Shown: in pieces, positions 25,308 through 33,007 of the stretch
Position numbering within the stretch: the stretch's first letter is position 1
Layout: each line of letters opens with the position of its first letter
Assembly: GCF_003626695.1 (NCBI RefSeq)
Contig: NZ_RBAH01000045.1
Coordinates: forward strand, 1-39,850
Length of the DNA: 39,850 bases
Direction: 5' to 3'
Origin: Paenibacillus ginsengarvi
Lineage (GTDB): Bacteria; Bacillota; Bacilli; Paenibacillales; NBRC-103111
Position numbers and translations under genes: made by a program
The notes under the pieces: model-generated
The model's database searches: none
The model's input: only the letters and a program-made list of their open reading frames with translations
Told to the model about the DNA's origin: nothing

Positions 25308-25444
25308 ATTGCCGGAATTGGCAGTTAGGGGGAGGATCTGGGAGGGATTTTCTGGAAGGGTCTGTTAATTGCCGCTTACAACGGGTGAAGCGGGTTGAGG
25401 ACGGCTCAGCCCAGATTACCGGGGATGAGCGATCAATGGTAATC
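25308..25444 (+). ncRNA. structured 5' leader of the ehu-ect operon (candidate cis-regulatory RNA)
   Basis: Several stems can form in series. GGCAGTTA (25320-25327) pairs with TAATTGCC (25366-25373); an alternative short stem TGCC/GGCA lies at its left end. GGGTTGAG (25392-25399) pairs with CTCAGCCC (25405-25412) around GACGG. GATTACC (25414-25420) pairs with GGTAATC (25438-25444). No ribosome-bound start lies within it, and ehuB begins 47 bases later. I could not match it to the c-di-AMP ydaO, T-box, cobalamin, guanidine or c-di-GMP classes from memory. Confidence 0.4.
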
Positions 25445-25491
25445 ATGCTACCCTTATACGGGGCCCCAAAAAAGCAAAAAGGAGATTTTCA

Positions 25492-26394
25492 ATGAGAAGG
25501 TTGATTTCGTACGCGCTTTGGTTGTCACTCTGTATCGTGCTGGCAAGCTGCGCTTCCTCAAACACGGGCGGTCAAACTAAGGCAAACGGTGAAACTCCGA
25601 CGAAACAAGAAACAACTTTGGACAAAGCGAAGCGGGAAGGTTATGTCAAGGTCGGCTTCGCCAATGAGAAGCCATACGCTTACGCAACGCCCGACGGGAA
25701 GCTGACCGGAGAAGCGGTTGAGATCGCGAGGATCGTGTTGTCCAATATGGGCATCAAGGACATGGACGGGGTGCTGACGGAGTTCGGTTCCTTGATTCCG
25801 GGCCTTAAGGCGAAACGGTTCGATGTGATTACAGCCGGCATGTTCATTAACCCGGAGCGGAGCAGGGAAGTTTCCTTCGCCAATCCGGAGTACAGCATCG
25901 GCGAGGCCATCGCCGTTCAGAAAGGAAATCCTCAAAATTTACATAGTTACAAAGACATAGCGGCGAACAAGGATGTGAAGGTTGCGGTTATGGTCGGAGC
26001 GATTGAAAACGACTATTTGACCAAATCGGGAGTGAAAAAGGAGCAGATCGTGACCGTGCCCGATCAGCCGTCGGCCGTCTCCGCTCTGCAGGCGGGACGC
26101 GTTCAGGCGATTACGATGACGGGACCTTCCCTTCAGGCGGTGCTCGAATCCGCCAAAGACGACAATATGGAACGCGTTATGGATTTCAAGCAGCCCGAAA
26201 TCGACAACAAGAGCGTACGGGGTTACGGCGCCGCCGCCTTTCGCAAGGAAGACGATACCTTTCGGGAAGCGTTCAACCAGGAACTGGAGAAGCTCAAGCA
26301 ATCGGGCAAGCTGCTTGACATCTTGAAGTCGTTCGGTTTTACGGAGCAGGAGATGCCGGGCGATATGACGGCCGAGCAGCTCGCGAAGGAATAG
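25492..26394 (+). CDS. ehuB: ectoine/hydroxyectoine ABC transporter substrate-binding lipoprotein
   Basis: A 300-residue lipoprotein with a signal peptide ending VLASC (Cys20). It captures ectoine or hydroxyectoine outside the cell for the EhuCD permease. The motifs VGFANEKPYAYATPDGKLTG and DVITAGMFINPERSREVSFANPEY are characteristic of EhuB within the polar amino-acid binding-protein family. AAAAAGGAG stands well placed before the ATG. It leads an eight-gene set on one strand with tiny gaps or overlaps. Confidence 0.93.
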   Translation: MRRLISYALWLSLCIVLASCASSNTGGQTKANGETPTKQETTLDKAKREGYVKVGFANEKPYAYATPDGKLTGEAVEIARIVLSNMGIKDMDGVLTEFGSLIPGLKAKRFDVITAGMFINPERSREVSFANPEYSIGEAIAVQKGNPQNLHSYKDIAANKDVKVAVMVGAIENDYLTKSGVKKEQIVTVPDQPSAVSALQAGRVQAITMTGPSLQAVLESAKDDNMERVMDFKQPEIDNKSVRGYGAAAFRKEDDTFREAFNQELEKLKQSGKLLDILKSFGFTEQEMPGDMTAEQLAKE

Positions 26395-26397
26395 CGC

Positions 26398-27060
26398 ATG
26401 TTTACTGCGGCCTCTTTGCTGGAATTTATGCCGTTATTGCTGCGAGGCGCTCTTGTCACACTCGAAGTTACCTTGTACTCGACCGTGCTGGCCTTGATCC
26501 TTGCCTTCCTGGCCGGGTTTCTGCAGCTGTCCAAGTTCCGCGGCCTGCGCGTTCTGAGTACGGTTTACGTTGAACTGTTCCGGGGAACTTCGCTGCTGGT
26601 TCAGCTGTTCTGGCTTTACTTCGCGCTTCCCATCCTGTTCGATATTCGAATGCCGGCGATGGTTGCGGCTGTAGCTGCCATCGGCCTGAATTACGGCGCA
26701 TACGGCTCGGTTGTAGTGCGCAGCTCGATCCTGGCGGTGCCGAAGGGACAATACGAAGCGGCTACGGCACTAAACATGAGTCCGGCGATCCGAATGCGCA
26801 AGGTCATTTTGCCTCAAGCGCTGCCGCTTATGCTGCCCGCCTTCGGCAATCTGCAAATCGAGCTGCTCAAAGGAACTTCGCTCGTTTATCTGATTACACT
26901 TATGGAACTGACGTATCAGGGGATGATTCTTCGTTCTTACGACAGCTCCAAGACGTTGGAGATTTTCGCTCTGCTTCTGCTTATGTATTTCGTTCTCGCG
27001 TATGCGCTGACCTGGATCGTCCGGTTATTGGAACGCAGAGCGACGAGGGGGAGGGCGTAG
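26398..27060 (+). CDS. ehuC: ectoine/hydroxyectoine ABC transporter permease
   Basis: A 220-residue membrane protein of the His/Glu/Gln/Arg permease family with about five hydrophobic segments. The cytoplasmic EAA-type loop reads QYEAATALNMSPAIRMRKVILPQALPLMLP. It starts three bases after the ehuB stop codon and pairs with EhuD to form the transport channel. The C/D naming follows gene order. Confidence 0.9.
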   Translation: MFTAASLLEFMPLLLRGALVTLEVTLYSTVLALILAFLAGFLQLSKFRGLRVLSTVYVELFRGTSLLVQLFWLYFALPILFDIRMPAMVAAVAAIGLNYGAYGSVVVRSSILAVPKGQYEAATALNMSPAIRMRKVILPQALPLMLPAFGNLQIELLKGTSLVYLITLMELTYQGMILRSYDSSKTLEIFALLLLMYFVLAYALTWIVRLLERRATRGRA

Positions 27061-27061
27061 C

Positions 27062-27712
27062 ATGTGGAGCTGGTCTTACGCATTTGAGATTTTACCCGAG
27101 CTGCTGAAAGTATTGCCGATTACGATAGTCGTAACGGTGGCCGGATTTGGCGCGGCTTGCCTACTCGGCTTGCCCTTGGCGCTGGCGCGAAGATCTTCGT
27201 ACAAGATCGTTGCGTATTCGGCCAAAGGGTGGATCGGATTCATACGGAGCACGCCGCTGCTCATTCAGCTGTTTGTGCTGTTTTACGCGCTGCCGCTGTA
27301 CGGCATCTCTTTATCGCCGTTTCTGGCCGGCGTTCTGGGACTCGGCATCCATTACAGCACGTACTTGTCGGAGGTGTTCCGCTCGGGGATCGAGGCGGTG
27401 CCGAAGGGACAATGGGAGGCGGCCAGAGCGCTGAATTTCGGGAAACGACTGACATGGACTCGTGTCATTTTACCGCAAGCGGTGCCGCCCGTCGTTCCGG
27501 TCATGGGGAACTATTTCATCACGATGTTTAAGGAGACGCCCGTGCTTTCGGCGATCACGCTGGTCGAGCTGCTGCAAACGGCCAAGGCGATAGGGTCGGG
27601 GTCGTTCCGCTATCTGGAAGCTTTTACGCTTGTCGGCTTATTGTTTCTCATACTCAGCTATCCTTCATCCCTGCTTGTCGGCAAGCTGGAAAAACGGCTG
27701 CAGCGAAACTAG
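27062..27712 (+). CDS. ehuD: ectoine/hydroxyectoine ABC transporter permease
   Basis: A 216-residue partner permease of the same family with a matching loop, QWEAARALNFGKRLTW followed by VILPQAVPPVVP. One base separates it from ehuC, and a GGGGGAGGG ribosome site lies inside the end of ehuC, so translation is probably coupled. Confidence 0.9.
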   Translation: MWSWSYAFEILPELLKVLPITIVVTVAGFGAACLLGLPLALARRSSYKIVAYSAKGWIGFIRSTPLLIQLFVLFYALPLYGISLSPFLAGVLGLGIHYSTYLSEVFRSGIEAVPKGQWEAARALNFGKRLTWTRVILPQAVPPVVPVMGNYFITMFKETPVLSAITLVELLQTAKAIGSGSFRYLEAFTLVGLLFLILSYPSSLLVGKLEKRLQRN

Positions 27713-27730
27713 GAGGGGGTGCTTATCCGA

Positions 27731-28594
27731 ATGAACAAGGTAGCGGAAAATAGGGAAGCTTTTGCGGAAGGGCGCGAGCCGATCGTCAAATATCGCAAGA
27801 TCGGCAAATCGTACGGTTCCGTAGATGTACTAAGCGAGATCGATCTGGATCTGATGCCGGGAGAAAAGGTGGCCGTCATCGGACCTAGCGGCTCGGGCAA
27901 AACGACGCTGGCGAGAATGCTGATGACACTGGAGCGCCCGACGGCGGGCACGATTGAGGTGGACGGCGAGCTGCTTTGGCACGAAAAGCGCCAGGGCAAG
28001 CTCGTCCCCGCCAGCGAGAAGCATCTGCACCGGGTGAGAAGCAAAATCGGGATGGTGTTCCAGCATTTCAATCTGTTTCCGCATATGACGATTATGCGCA
28101 ATGTGACGGAAGCTCCGATCCACGTGCAAGGAATGGGGAAAGCGGAAGCGATTCGTATGGGCTTGGACGTTCTGGAGAAGGTGGGGCTTGCGGATAAGAA
28201 AGACGAATATCCTGCCCGATTGTCCGGGGGACAGAAACAGAGAGTAGCGATCGCCAGAGCGGTGATGATGAAGCCGAGGGTGATGCTGTTCGATGAAGCT
28301 ACATCGGCCCTCGATCCGGAGCTTGTAGGGGAAGTTCTCGCCGTCATTAAGGACTTGGCTGCAGCCGGAGACATGGCGATGATGCTGATTACGCACGAGA
28401 TGGATTTCGCCAGGGATATTGCGGATCGCGTAATTTTTACGGACGGCGGCTCGATTGTGGAGCAAGGAACGCCCGAAGACCTATTCGAGAGGCCGCAAAG
28501 CCCAAGGCTCCAATCGTTTCTGAGCCGCTTCAGACAGTCCTGGTTTATGGGAGGCATCCCGGAGGCTTCGATTTCTGCAGAGAAGAGGGGATAG
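27731..28594 (+). CDS. ehuA: ectoine/hydroxyectoine ABC transporter ATPase
   Basis: A 287-residue ATP-binding subunit. Walker A GPSGSGKT is at residues 51-58, the signature LSGGQKQR near 162, Walker B VMLFDEATSALD near 182, and the switch His in ITHEMDFA near 217. The ATG at 27731 is chosen because AGGAGGGGG (27711-27719) cannot serve the overlapping GTG at 27719. It powers import through EhuCD. Confidence 0.92.
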   Translation: MNKVAENREAFAEGREPIVKYRKIGKSYGSVDVLSEIDLDLMPGEKVAVIGPSGSGKTTLARMLMTLERPTAGTIEVDGELLWHEKRQGKLVPASEKHLHRVRSKIGMVFQHFNLFPHMTIMRNVTEAPIHVQGMGKAEAIRMGLDVLEKVGLADKKDEYPARLSGGQKQRVAIARAVMMKPRVMLFDEATSALDPELVGEVLAVIKDLAAAGDMAMMLITHEMDFARDIADRVIFTDGGSIVEQGTPEDLFERPQSPRLQSFLSRFRQSWFMGGIPEASISAEKRG

Positions 28595-28596
28595 AC

Positions 28597-29136
28597 ATGT
28601 CCATGATACAGACGAAGGCGGAAGCTGGACGGATTCAGATCAGGGCGCCGCTGGCGGAGGACGGGCGTTTGATATGGAAGCTGGTTGCCGACAGCGGCAA
28701 TCTGGACGTCAATTCCGCGTACTGCTACATGATGCTGTGCGAGTATTTCCGGGATACGTGTCTCGTCGCGGAGGAGGACGGTGCCATCGTCGGCTTCGTC
28801 TCCGCCTTTCTGCGGCCGGACCGGCGGGATACGTTGTTCGTATGGCAAATCGCCGTTGCCGGGGCGCATCGGGGGCGAGGCATCGCTCGAACGCTGCTGC
28901 ACAAGCTGGTGAACGGGAAAGCCTGCCGCTCGGTGCGAACGGTAGAAGCTACCGTTTCGCCTAGCAATACGGCGTCCCGCCGGTTGTTTGCAAGTCTCGC
29001 CGAAACGCTAGCTTGTGCGCATACGGTGACGAAGGGGTTTCCTTCCTCCTTTTTTCCGCAGGAGCACTCGCATGAAGAGGAACCGTTAATCCGGGTCGGG
29101 CCGATTCCCGCACGAAACTACTGGAGAGGAGCTTGA
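28597..29136 (+). CDS. ectA: L-2,4-diaminobutyrate acetyltransferase
   Basis: A 179-residue GNAT-fold enzyme that acetylates diaminobutyrate at N-gamma with acetyl-CoA, the second ectoine step. The EctA motif GNLDVNSAYCYMMLCEYF lies near residues 37-54, and the acetyl-CoA loop is HRGRGIARTLL near 91-101. It begins two bases after ehuA with AGAAGAGGGG upstream. Length is normal for the family. Confidence 0.93.
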   Translation: MSMIQTKAEAGRIQIRAPLAEDGRLIWKLVADSGNLDVNSAYCYMMLCEYFRDTCLVAEEDGAIVGFVSAFLRPDRRDTLFVWQIAVAGAHRGRGIARTLLHKLVNGKACRSVRTVEATVSPSNTASRRLFASLAETLACAHTVTKGFPSSFFPQEHSHEEEPLIRVGPIPARNYWRGA

Positions 29137-29138
29137 CC

Positions 29139-30431
29139 ATGAAACTGATGAATCCGGAGCAACCGCTGCTTCAAGTGTTTGAAACGATGGAATCGGAGGT
29201 TCGCAGCTACTGCCGGTCGTTTCCTGCCGTTTTTGTCAAAGCCAAGGGGTACCGGCTATGGGATACGGCCCAAAACGAATATATCGATTTTTTTGCCGGA
29301 GCGGGAGCGCTGAACTACGGGCATAACCATCCAGCCATGAAACAAAAGCTGATTGACTATTTGCAAAATGACGGCGTTACGCACTCTCTGGATATGGCGA
29401 CGGAAGCCAAAGAACGGTTTTTGCGGCGTTTCTGGAGCGTCATTCTGGAGCCGCGGAAGATGGAGTACAAGGTGATGTTCCCCGGGCCGACAGGGACGAA
29501 CTCGGTGGAAAGCGCGCTGAAGCTCGCCCGCAAGGTGACCGGACGAACCACCGTCATCGGATTTACGAACGCATTCCACGGGATGACGCTAGGGGCGCTG
29601 GCGGTTACGGGGAATACGTTCAAGCGGCAGGGTGCGGGCGTTCCCCTTCATCATGCGGTCTCCATGCCTTATGACGGGTATTTGGGCAAAGACATCGATT
29701 CGCTCGATTATTTGGAAAGTTATCTGAACGACAGCGGCAGCGGGGTTTCCAAGCCTGCGGCGATCATAACCGAAACGATTCAAGGGGAAGGCGGCATCAA
29801 TGTCGCCGGGGTTAAGTGGCTGCAGCGACTCGAACGCATCTGCAAAGACAACGGAATCCTGCTCATTGTGGACGATGTTCAGATGGGATGCGGTCGTACG
29901 GGAACGTTCTTCAGCTTCGAGCAGGCGGGAATCCGGCCGGATCTGGTCTGCATGTCGAAATCGATCGGCGGTTACGGGCTTCCGATGGCGCTCACGCTTA
30001 TTCGGCCCGAGCTGGATATTTGGCAGCCGGGGGAGCATAACGGAACGTTCCGGGGGAACAACTTGGCGTTTGTGGCAGCCGAGGAGGCGCTCCGCTACTG
30101 GGAAAACGATATATTCGCCAAAAGTATCGAGTCGAAAGGGATGCTCGTGAACCGTTTCTTGAACGAGCTGGTCCGGCTTCATCCCGAGCTGCAAGGAGAA
30201 GTGCGGGGAAAAGGGCTCATGCAAGGGATTGCCTTTGCGATCCCCGGGATGGCGGAGCGGCTGTGCAAGGCGGTTTTTGCCAAAGGGTTGATTATGGAAA
30301 CATCCGGCACGGACAGCGAGGTAGCCAAAATCATGCCGCCGCTGACGATCGACGAAGACGGACTGCGTGCGGGGCTCCACATCGTGAAGGAAAGTATGCG
30401 GGAGCTATATGAGAACCCGGAGCGGAATTAG
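29139..30431 (+). CDS. ectB: diaminobutyrate--2-oxoglutarate transaminase
   Basis: A 430-residue PLP-dependent class-III aminotransferase that makes L-2,4-diaminobutyrate from aspartate semialdehyde and glutamate, the first ectoine step. The PLP-binding Lys is Lys274 in CMSKSIGGYGLPMAL, the cofactor Asp lies in LIVDDVQMGCGRTG, and the phosphate loop is GPTGTNSVESALKLA. ATG 29139 is preferred over TTG 29133 because GGAGAGGAG (29122-29130) is then well spaced. It begins three bases after the end of ectA. Confidence 0.95.
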   Translation: MKLMNPEQPLLQVFETMESEVRSYCRSFPAVFVKAKGYRLWDTAQNEYIDFFAGAGALNYGHNHPAMKQKLIDYLQNDGVTHSLDMATEAKERFLRRFWSVILEPRKMEYKVMFPGPTGTNSVESALKLARKVTGRTTVIGFTNAFHGMTLGALAVTGNTFKRQGAGVPLHHAVSMPYDGYLGKDIDSLDYLESYLNDSGSGVSKPAAIITETIQGEGGINVAGVKWLQRLERICKDNGILLIVDDVQMGCGRTGTFFSFEQAGIRPDLVCMSKSIGGYGLPMALTLIRPELDIWQPGEHNGTFRGNNLAFVAAEEALRYWENDIFAKSIESKGMLVNRFLNELVRLHPELQGEVRGKGLMQGIAFAIPGMAERLCKAVFAKGLIMETSGTDSEVAKIMPPLTIDEDGLRAGLHIVKESMRELYENPERN

Positions 30432-30445
30432 ACGTGAGCAGGACG

Positions 30446-30466
30446 GAGTCGCCGTTTGGGCGGCTC
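30446..30466 (+). repeat. hairpin between ectB and ectC
   Basis: GAGTCGCC (30446-30453) pairs with GGCGGCTC (30459-30466) with one T-G pair around GTTTG. No T-run follows. It falls in the only sizeable gap (67 bases) inside the ect genes and may set mRNA processing or stability. Confidence 0.5.
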
Positions 30467-30498
30467 CTACTATCCAATCGAACGGAGGAGCAACCGCT

Positions 30499-30882
30499 AT
30501 GATCGTTAGAACGCTTACCGATGTAATCGGAACCGAGCATGACGTGGACACACCAACGTGGAGCAGCAGGCGGCTGCTGCTGAAGAAGGACGGCGTCGGA
30601 TTTTCGCTGCACGATACGGTGATCAAGGCCGGGACGGAAACGGAAATCTGGTACAAAAACCATATCGAGGCCGTTTATTGCATCGAAGGACGCGGCGAGA
30701 TCGAGGTTGTCGGGGAAGGTACCGTTTATCCGATCGAACCGGGAACGCTGTATGTGCTGGACGGTCACGAGAAGCATTTGCTCCGAGGCGCAACGCAAAT
30801 GAGAATGATCTGCGTGTTTAATCCTCCTTGTACGGGAACGGAAGTTCATGACGAAGAAGGAACGTATCCGATTATCGATTAA
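30499..30882 (+). CDS. ectC: L-ectoine synthase
   Basis: A 127-residue cupin enzyme that closes the ectoine ring from N-gamma-acetyl-diaminobutyrate with loss of water. GGAGGAG (30484-30490) fixes the ATG at 30499; the frame extends left without protein character. Candidate iron ligands are Glu57, Tyr85 and His93, at the positions I recall for characterised EctC proteins. The motif WYKNHIEAVYCIEGRGE is diagnostic. Length matches the family. Confidence 0.96.
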   Translation: MIVRTLTDVIGTEHDVDTPTWSSRRLLLKKDGVGFSLHDTVIKAGTETEIWYKNHIEAVYCIEGRGEIEVVGEGTVYPIEPGTLYVLDGHEKHLLRGATQMRMICVFNPPCTGTEVHDEEGTYPIID

Positions 30883-30906
30883 TGGAGAAAGGGGCTGGCA
30901 TGTAAA

Positions 30907-31785
30907 ATGATCTCTAGTACGCATGATTTGTATCCGTCGAGGATGTACCCAGAACCGAAGCTGCTCGAGCGGCAGGACCCCGTCGTTTATAACCGCCGCA
31001 TCCAGCAGTCGGAGATTCAGGAGGAGCAGCTGGCTTTTTACGAACGGAACGGCTATTTGTTTCTGGATCGTTTCTTTGACGAAACCCAGGTGGCCGAATG
31101 GAAAAAAGAGCTGAAAGCCTTGCTGGAGCTAAACAAACATGCCGATAAACCGGAAGTGATCCGGGAGCCGGGCAGCGAGGAAATCCGTTCCGTATTCGCG
31201 GTTCACCGGGATTACCCGGTGTTCCGGAATATAACGCAGCATCCGGGCATCCAGGCGATTGTGAAGCAAATACTCGGGAGCGAGGTGTACGTTCACCAGT
31301 CCCGCATCAATGTGAAGAAGGGATTCACGGGCAAAGAGTTTTACTGGCATTCGGATTTCGAAACCTGGCATACGGAGGACGGCATGCCGCGCATGAGAGC
31401 GCTCAGCTGTTCGATCGCGCTGGAGGATAACAACGCCAACAACGGCCCGCTTATGATAGTGCCGGGCTCGCACCGGACATTCGTATCATGCGTCGGGGAA
31501 GCGCCCGACGAGCATTACAAATCTTCGCTGCGGCGCCAGGAATACGGAGTACCCGACCAAGAGAGTCTCCGGCATCTGGTCTCGCAAGGAGGGATCGAGG
31601 CACCGACAGGCAAGGCCGGTTCGATCGTATTGTTCGATTGCAATGTGATGCATGGCTCCAATAGCAATATTACCCCTTACCCGAGGAGCAACATATTCAT
31701 CGTGTACAACAGCGTCGAGAACAGGCTGCAAACGCCATATTCGGGAAAACAGCCGCGGCCTGACTTTATTGCAACTCGTTCATAG
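30907..31785 (+). CDS. ectD: ectoine 5-hydroxylase
   Basis: A 292-residue Fe(II)/2-oxoglutarate dioxygenase that converts ectoine to 5-hydroxyectoine. The facial triad is His148 and Asp150 in FYWHSDFETWHTEDGMP, the EctD signature, with His249 in CNVMHGSN. The ribosome site AGAAAGGGG is about 14 bases upstream, slightly long. It ends the island and is followed by a strong terminator. Complete length and residues suggest it is active. Confidence 0.96.
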   Translation: MISSTHDLYPSRMYPEPKLLERQDPVVYNRRIQQSEIQEEQLAFYERNGYLFLDRFFDETQVAEWKKELKALLELNKHADKPEVIREPGSEEIRSVFAVHRDYPVFRNITQHPGIQAIVKQILGSEVYVHQSRINVKKGFTGKEFYWHSDFETWHTEDGMPRMRALSCSIALEDNNANNGPLMIVPGSHRTFVSCVGEAPDEHYKSSLRRQEYGVPDQESLRHLVSQGGIEAPTGKAGSIVLFDCNVMHGSNSNITPYPRSNIFIVYNSVENRLQTPYSGKQPRPDFIATRS

Positions 31786-31795
31786 ATCGCGAATT

Positions 31796-31827
31796 AAAGA
31801 GAGTCGTCGAACAGACGGCTCTCTTTT
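31796..31827 (+). terminator. Rho-independent terminator of the ehu-ect operon
   Basis: A 13-bp stem, AAAGAGAGTCGTC against GACGGCTCTCTTT with one T-G pair and a five-base loop, followed by TTTTCGTTT. It starts 10 bases after the ectD stop codon. Confidence 0.93.
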
Positions 31828-31845
31828 CGTTTGTAAATCTTAGCC

Positions 31846-31883
31846 CGAAACGGGACATTTTCTGGGGAAAGATGTCCGCTTCG
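31846..31883. repeat. long hairpin between ectD and the AraC gene
   Basis: The left arm CGAAACGGGACATTTTC folds onto GAAAGATGTCCGCTTCG around TGGG with two small bulges or mismatches. It lacks a clear T-run on either strand. It may be a terminator for the convergent AraC gene or a protein-binding palindrome. Confidence 0.6.
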
Positions 31884-31945
31884 TTGATTGTTGCTGTAAT
31901 TGGTTTCCACTACACTTGGGGTCATAGGGAGGTGGAGCCAGAGGC

Positions 31946-32884
31946 TTAATCAAGGATCGGGGGGCTCGCGTCGGCCTGATGCCTGCTTCTGTACTCGGCC
32001 GGGGTCATTCCCGTCTTTTGCTGGAACAGGGCATAGAAACGGTGGGTCGAGGCGCATCCGACTTCCCCGGCGATATGCTCGATCGACAGCCCGCTTGTCC
32101 GCAGCAGGTCTTTGGCCACCTCGATCCGCGTATCGAGTAGCTTTTGCTTAAAGGACGTTTGGAAATGCTTCCGGAGAAACCGGTTGACCTGCTTGGTGCT
32201 CAAATTCAATTGCGCGGCGAGCATGTCCAAGGTCAGATGGTGGCGGTAATTCATGAAAAACACGTCGATGATATGGGAGCGCAAATCGTCCTTGACCCGT
32301 TTCGGCATGGCATAATCGGCAGCCGTTCCGTTATCCAGACGAATTGCGCGTGCGACGCGAACGATAATTTGCGCAAACAAGCTGTGCACATTCGTGTACG
32401 AGCCGAGCGAAGGCGTTTCGATTTCCGAGCGGATTTCGTCCACAAGGCGGAACAGCGGGTCCTGATTCGTAGGAGCGGGCAAGCGGCAGCAGGTGACGGA
32501 GTTTAGCACGGCTTCCAGTTGCTCCGATTCCTCCCGGGGGAACCATAGCTCGTTCTCGTTATCGCTGCGAAAGGTAAATCGCAGTGTACTGCGAACGACG
32601 GGATTGCGTTCGTCCGGCTGGACCGCATGGAAGATGTTCGGCCCGATCAGATGAATGGAACCGGTTTCAAGGATCTGTTCCGTTTCGTCGAAGATCAGTT
32701 TGCCGGAGCCGGACCAAACGAATTGAAGCTCGAAGGCGGCGTGATTATGCTTCTCCTGCACGTACCGGAGCGGCCGGGGAACGATATTGTCGTTGAGCAG
32801 AACGTCAAACAGCAGCGAGCCGATGCGAACCTTGATATTTAAACGATCCCAGAACGTGGTGAGAGCCGGATCGCGCGAATGCAC
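31946..32884 (-). CDS. AraC-family transcriptional regulator (copy 3)
   Basis: A 312-residue regulator. The N-terminal cupin region reads HNHAAFELQFVWSGSGKL near residue 46; the C-terminal DNA-binding domain (about 210-300) has LTLDMLAAQLNLSTKQVNRFL and EVGCASTHRFYALFQQKTG. The GTG start at 32884 follows AAAGGGGG on the minus strand. It is divergent from the lipoprotein-sialidase operon with 123 bases between starts and is its probable activator. Confidence 0.92.
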   Translation of the reverse strand: MHSRDPALTTFWDRLNIKVRIGSLLFDVLLNDNIVPRPLRYVQEKHNHAAFELQFVWSGSGKLIFDETEQILETGSIHLIGPNIFHAVQPDERNPVVRSTLRFTFRSDNENELWFPREESEQLEAVLNSVTCCRLPAPTNQDPLFRLVDEIRSEIETPSLGSYTNVHSLFAQIIVRVARAIRLDNGTAADYAMPKRVKDDLRSHIIDVFFMNYRHHLTLDMLAAQLNLSTKQVNRFLRKHFQTSFKQKLLDTRIEVAKDLLRTSGLSIEHIAGEVGCASTHRFYALFQQKTGMTPAEYRSRHQADASPPILD

Positions 32885-33007
32885 TATGGGTACCCCCTTT
32901 CGGCAGACAGTCTGGATTATTTTAACACAGGGGCGGTCAAGTACGTCAATGCAAGGTGGTAAAAAACAGGAACAAACGCAAACCCAAATGAGATGAGGGA
33001 TATCGAT

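Noticed and set aside
25308..25444. Assignment of the ectoine leader to a known riboswitch such as ydaO (c-di-AMP) or mini-ykkC
   Set aside because: Conserved sequence blocks of these classes could not be found; only a GACGG loop loosely recalls an ACGR loop, and it is single and of the wrong size.
30409..30498. Longer ectC start overlapping ectB
   Set aside because: The strong GGAGGAG and the known N-terminus of ectoine synthase both point to the ATG at 30499.
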